In this document: piece by piece, positions 61,038-64,000 of the stretch
Numbering within the stretch: position 1 is the first letter of the stretch
Layout of the letters: each line of letters begins with the position of its first letter
DNA from: Variovorax sp. WS11
GTDB taxonomy: Bacteria; Pseudomonadota; Gammaproteobacteria; Burkholderiales; Burkholderiaceae_C
Reading direction: 5' to 3'
NCBI RefSeq assembly: GCF_010499245.1
Contig: NZ_JAAGOW010000001.1
Span: 2,480,001 to 2,544,000, forward strand
Length of the DNA: 64,000 nucleotides
The notes under the pieces: generated by a model
What the model was told of the DNA's origin: nothing
The model's input: only the letters and a program-made list of their open reading frames with translations
Databases searched by the model: none
Program-made: the position numbers and the translations under genes

Positions 61038-62847
61038 TTCGCGGCCGGTCAGGGTACGTTGGCCGTGCGGATGTGGAAGGGCTTGCCCTCCATCGCATAG
61101 CTGCCGCCGAACTCGATGTTCATGCCGCCCGTGGCCTGGACGGGGCACCCGGTGGGCGGCTGGCAGGACCAGGAGCCGCCGCGGTCGGCGAAGACGACGG
61201 CGCCGTAGCGGTAGTTCGACACCGCCTTGCCCGTGTAGTCCGCGATGCTCAGCACCATGTTGTCGCTGGCGAAGTTGTCGGCGTCTTCCACCGCGATCGG
61301 GTCCACGATGCGTGAATCCTGCAGGGTGCGGACCACGCTGCCGCTGTCGCCGTTGGAGGCGAAGCGCACCCACTGGATCTTGCGATCGCCGCGCGAGGCC
61401 ACGAGCACCTGCTGGTTCAACGGCTCGATGTCCCTGTTTTCCGGGTCGATCTTCGAGATGGCCAGCGAGGTTGGGTTCTTGCCGACGGCGACACGGCCCT
61501 TCTCGAAGACGTCCGTCGCGGTGGTGCCGGCCGGCACGTTGCCCAGCCCGTAGATGCGAAGCGAGCCGCTCTCGGTGGCGATCCACGCACGATGGACGGG
61601 GCCGAACAGGGTAGTGCGTACTGCCGTCGGCCGGTCGTCCAGCGCCACGGTCGTGATCACCGCCGGGGCCTGCTGCGGCTTGTAGGCAAAGGTGTAGGGC
61701 CACTGGTTGTCGGCCTGGCCCAGGTTGGTGAACTCCGTCGGGCCGGTACCGAAGTAGACGCCGTTGACGTAGCTGAACAGCGGCTTCAGGTCGATGAAGG
61801 CGGCCTTCTTCTCCGACTTGGAGATGACGACCGCCACGCCGGCCTTGGCATAGCGGTTGGCGTTGGAGCCGGAACCGCTAAAGGTCGCTCGCTTGGCCGG
61901 GTCGGTCAGGGGCGTATAGGTCTGGCCCATGAACTCCCCATATTTTTCCGGCAGTGCGGTCTGGAACTGATCGAAGCCGGTAGTGACCGCGATCTCCGTT
62001 GGCGCGTTCATGCCCGGCAAGTCGATGTAGCCCAGGACCTTCATAAAGGCTGTGTTGCCCATGTTCGGCAGCCCGGGGTAGACCGCCATCCACTCGTGCC
62101 ACCAGTCGTACCAGGCGTCGTAGCTGCCGTTCTTGGCCGAGTTGTAGGGGTTGCAGTTGTTGCACAGGCCGGCCAACGAGATCACCGCCACCTGGCCCTT
62201 CAGCGCCGTCGTATCCCACACCGTCACCAGCGCGTATTCGCTGTTGTTGGTGATGGCCATGCCGGTCGGCACTTTGTTCTCGGGCAACTTGACAGAGGTC
62301 CGGTTGTTCGCGGTGTTGCTGCCGGCAGTGCCGATCAGGCCATTGTTGAAGGCCACCAGCGAGGTGGCGCAGAAGCCGGTACGGCCACCGCAACGTGCCA
62401 CTGCCACCGGATCGCCGTTTGTGAGACCGGCGGTCTTGTAGGTGCTGACGTTGTAGTTGGTGCGCCCGGCGCTGCCGTCCCAGGCCGCCGCCTCCTGCCA
62501 CGGCAGCTGCGGCGCCTGCGCAAAGGTGTTGTGGTCGACCGCCGAGATCTGCAAGTCGCCCACGCCCATGCGCACGGCCGTGTTGTCGGCGACGAAGCCG
62601 ACATGAGCCTGGTTGGTCGAGTAGAGGCCGGCGTCGGCGAGGAGGGGGCCACCCACCTGCCAGGTACCGGCGTGGTAGCTCATGGTCTGGTCAGCGCGCT
62701 TGTACAGCGTGGGAATGCCGCTGTTGTTCACGGTCGGGGCGTCGCCGTAACGGTAGGCGATGCCGTCCGCCTTGGCGAGCCTGGGCGCCAGGGCGCGGTA
62801 GGCGTCGGCAACGACACGGCCGGCGCTGTCGATCACGTCGCCGGTGA

Positions 62848-62955
62848 TCGGTGCGGGTGCGGGTGCGGGTGCGGGGCGGGGCGGGCGCGGGGCGGGGGCG
62901 GGCGCGGGGCGGGGGCGAGCGCGGGCGCGGGGCGGGCGCGGGGCCGGTGCCGCTG
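62848..62955. repeat. Short GC-only tandem repeat (second Pro-rich linker)
   Basis: Runs of GGTGCG and GCGGGG units follow each other for about 108 bases and encode Pro-Ala-Pro-Arg-rich sequence on the minus strand between the second Cys domain and the propeller-like part of the lipoprotein. Copies are degenerate. Such a tract is prone to slippage and hard to sequence. Confidence 0.75.
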
Positions 62956-63151
62956 CAGGCACGCTGGCGGCGCCGAGTGAATAGCAGGCCTTCACGACAA
63001 AGGGCAGGGGATCGCCGCCGAAGAATTCATTGTTGCAGGCGGCACCGCCAGTGACCGTCTTTGGATCCACGACGTGCCGGAGCCGTATTAACCAAGGTCG
63101 CGACGGCGACAGTGAACGAAGCACCCTCCTTGGCGAGCAGCGTTCCCGCGA

Positions 63152-63463
63152 CTGGTGCTGGGGCTGGTGCTGGGGCTGGTGCTGGGGCTGGTGCTGGGCT
63201 GGTGCTGGGGCTGGTGCTGGGGCTGGTGCTGGGGCTGGGGCTGGTGCTGGGGCTGGTGCTGGGGGCTGGTGCTGGGGCTGGTGCCGGTGCCGGTGCCGGT
63301 GCCGGTGCTGGGGCTGGTGCCGGTGCCGGTGCTGGGGCTGGTGCCGGTGCCGGTGCTGGGCTGGGGCTGGGCTGGGGCCGGTGCTGGGGCTGGGGGGCTG
63401 GGGCCGGTGCTGGGGCGGGAGCAGGGGCCGGAGCCGGCGCGGGCGCGGGCGCGGGCGTCTGGC
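63152..63463. repeat. 12-base minisatellite (GCTGGTGCTGGG and variants)
   Basis: About 310 bases consist of tandem 12-mers GCTGGTGCTGGG with variants GCCGGTGCCGGT and GCTGGGGCTGGG. On the minus strand the unit encodes Ala-Pro-Ala-Pro, giving a long linker between the two Cys domains of the lipoprotein. Units of 6 and occasional 11 or 13 bases change the frame within the tract. Copy number changes would alter linker length or switch the gene off. Confidence 0.9.
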
Positions 63464-63845
63464 CCTGGATGTAGCAGGCTTTCGCAACATAGGGCAGCGG
63501 GTCGCCGAAGGTCGCGTTGCTGCAGTCGACGGACCCCGAAAGTGTCTTGGACCTCCAGGTCGACTTTGCCCCGTACTTGACGACCATCGCGGAAGCCAGC
63601 ACAAATCTTTGATTCTCGTCAGCGACCTTGGTCCAGCTCGAATCGAGCGGGCTTGCCTGAGGCTTCAGTTTCCCTTTGCGTCGGCCGAGTCGGTGGCCGT
63701 CGGGGTCGGGACAGGGTGGCTGTCGACGCCGCACCATCCGCCAGCGAGACGGGGAAGCCCCCGAGCCCCCGCCTCCACCTCCGCAACCCGCCAGCGCACC
63801 CGCAGCAACAAAGAGCAGAAGCGCGCTTTTGTCCGTGACTTTCAT

Positions 63846-64000
63846 CCAATTGCTCCAGAAAGGATCGAGGTGGAGATGCAGAAGCAGGCGATACGTCTTT
63901 CTACGTTACTTGCATTCCGTTTCTTTTCGATCCTTATTGGGGCGCTCACGTTACTGAAGTTTCAATTGGTTACTTGAACTTTCCAAAAAGGCATACTGAA
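63846..64000. other. AT-richer region upstream of the lipoprotein
   Basis: The last 155 bases lie upstream of the lipoprotein start on the minus strand and are AT-richer than the rest of the window (for example TTTCTACGTTACTTGC, TTCAATTGGTTACTTG). They should hold its promoter. No gene is apparent. Confidence 0.4.

Larger units (their letters stand above)
61049..63845 (-). pseudogene. Large lipoprotein with repeated Cys domain, Pro-Ala linkers and propeller-like C terminus (frame breaks)
   Basis: Two overlapping minus-strand frames look like one gene. It starts MKVTDKSALLLFVAAGALAG before CGGGGGG, a lipoprotein signal with lipobox LAGC. A short domain ends SVDCSNATFGDPLPYVAKAC; after a Pro-Ala tract a second copy ends AACNNEFFGGDPLPFVVKAC. 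After another Pro-rich tract comes a region of about 590 residues (SAGRVVADAYRALAPRLAKA to KPFHIRTANVP) with repeated strand pairs (VAVISLAGLCNNCNPYNS, RAWIATESGSLRIYGLGNVP) that could be a beta-propeller. Frame changes near 63620-63760 and near 63080 separate the parts. A known family was not recognised. Probably cell-surface or outer membrane. Confidence 0.6.

Noticed and set aside
63152..63463. CRISPR array
   Set aside because: The repeats are contiguous 12-mers without unique spacers, so this is a minisatellite.
63030..63977. Plus-strand frames across the minisatellite (Gly-Ala or Cys-Trp-Gly repeats)
   Set aside because: The low-complexity repeat is open in several frames. Only the minus-strand frames have a lipoprotein signal and conserved Cys units.

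Overview
The window is high-GC DNA that looks like a chromosomal segment of a Burkholderiales betaproteobacterium, probably Comamonadaceae (Variovorax or Ramlibacter type). I base this on two Bug/TctC solute-binding proteins with a TctA/TctB pair, the style of the acyl-CoA and FAD/Fe-S catabolic genes, and the gap-tkt gene order. No rRNA, tRNA or CRISPR array was seen.

Layout. 1-10.5 kb: a catabolic island for an amine or amino alcohol. It holds the tail of an FAD oxidoreductase, a Tat-type family 5 ABC binding protein, a minus-strand operon (aldehyde dehydrogenase, bicupin, FAD oxidoreductase), and a divergent, translationally coupled operon (HAD hydrolase, APH-type kinase, class III aminotransferase/phospholyase) followed by an Lrp/AsnC regulator. 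10.5-22.4 kb: accessory DNA with a dihaem cytochrome, an ABC_sub_bind protein and a partial copy of its gene, a small lipoprotein, a HipA-like kinase with a DUF3037-like partner, a frameshifted nucleotidyltransferase, an MDR reductase/isochorismatase/LysR group, a pirin, and a decayed IS1634-type element among gene remnants. 22.4-38.8 kb: carboxylate and acyl-CoA metabolism (Bug protein, acyl-CoA dehydrogenase, acyl-CoA ligase, broken LysR; Nudix, MarR and EamA; TctA/TctB with MarR; a GntR-controlled FAD/Fe-S 2-hydroxyacid dehydrogenase, a class V aminotransferase and a second Bug protein). 38.8-49.2 kb: small genes, a two-ligase lipopeptide synthetase (FAAL-ACP-C-A-PCP), 3-methyladenine glycosylase, TetR with two VOC genes, and an M14-like peptidase coupled to an alpha/beta hydrolase. 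49.2-56.6 kb: a type I restriction-modification island in the order S-M-R. Its specificity subunit is half length; it has an overlapping, frameshifted YgjP-type metallopeptidase downstream and a divergent metallo-beta-lactamase-fold gene upstream. 56.7-64 kb: gapA, tkt, speD, a MurU-like nucleotidyltransferase, and a large lipoprotein with Pro-Ala minisatellites.

Many genes are broken by one-base indels or a nonsense change: LysR at 26.9 kb, EamA at 29.5 kb, YgjP at 49.5 kb, the transposase, the nucleotidyltransferase and the lipoprotein. Several breaks sit in homopolymer or repeat tracts, so residual sequencing error competes with real decay. The most interesting pieces are the half-S restriction island, the FAAL/NRPS protein, the kinase-phospholyase operon and the HipA-like/DUF3037 pair.
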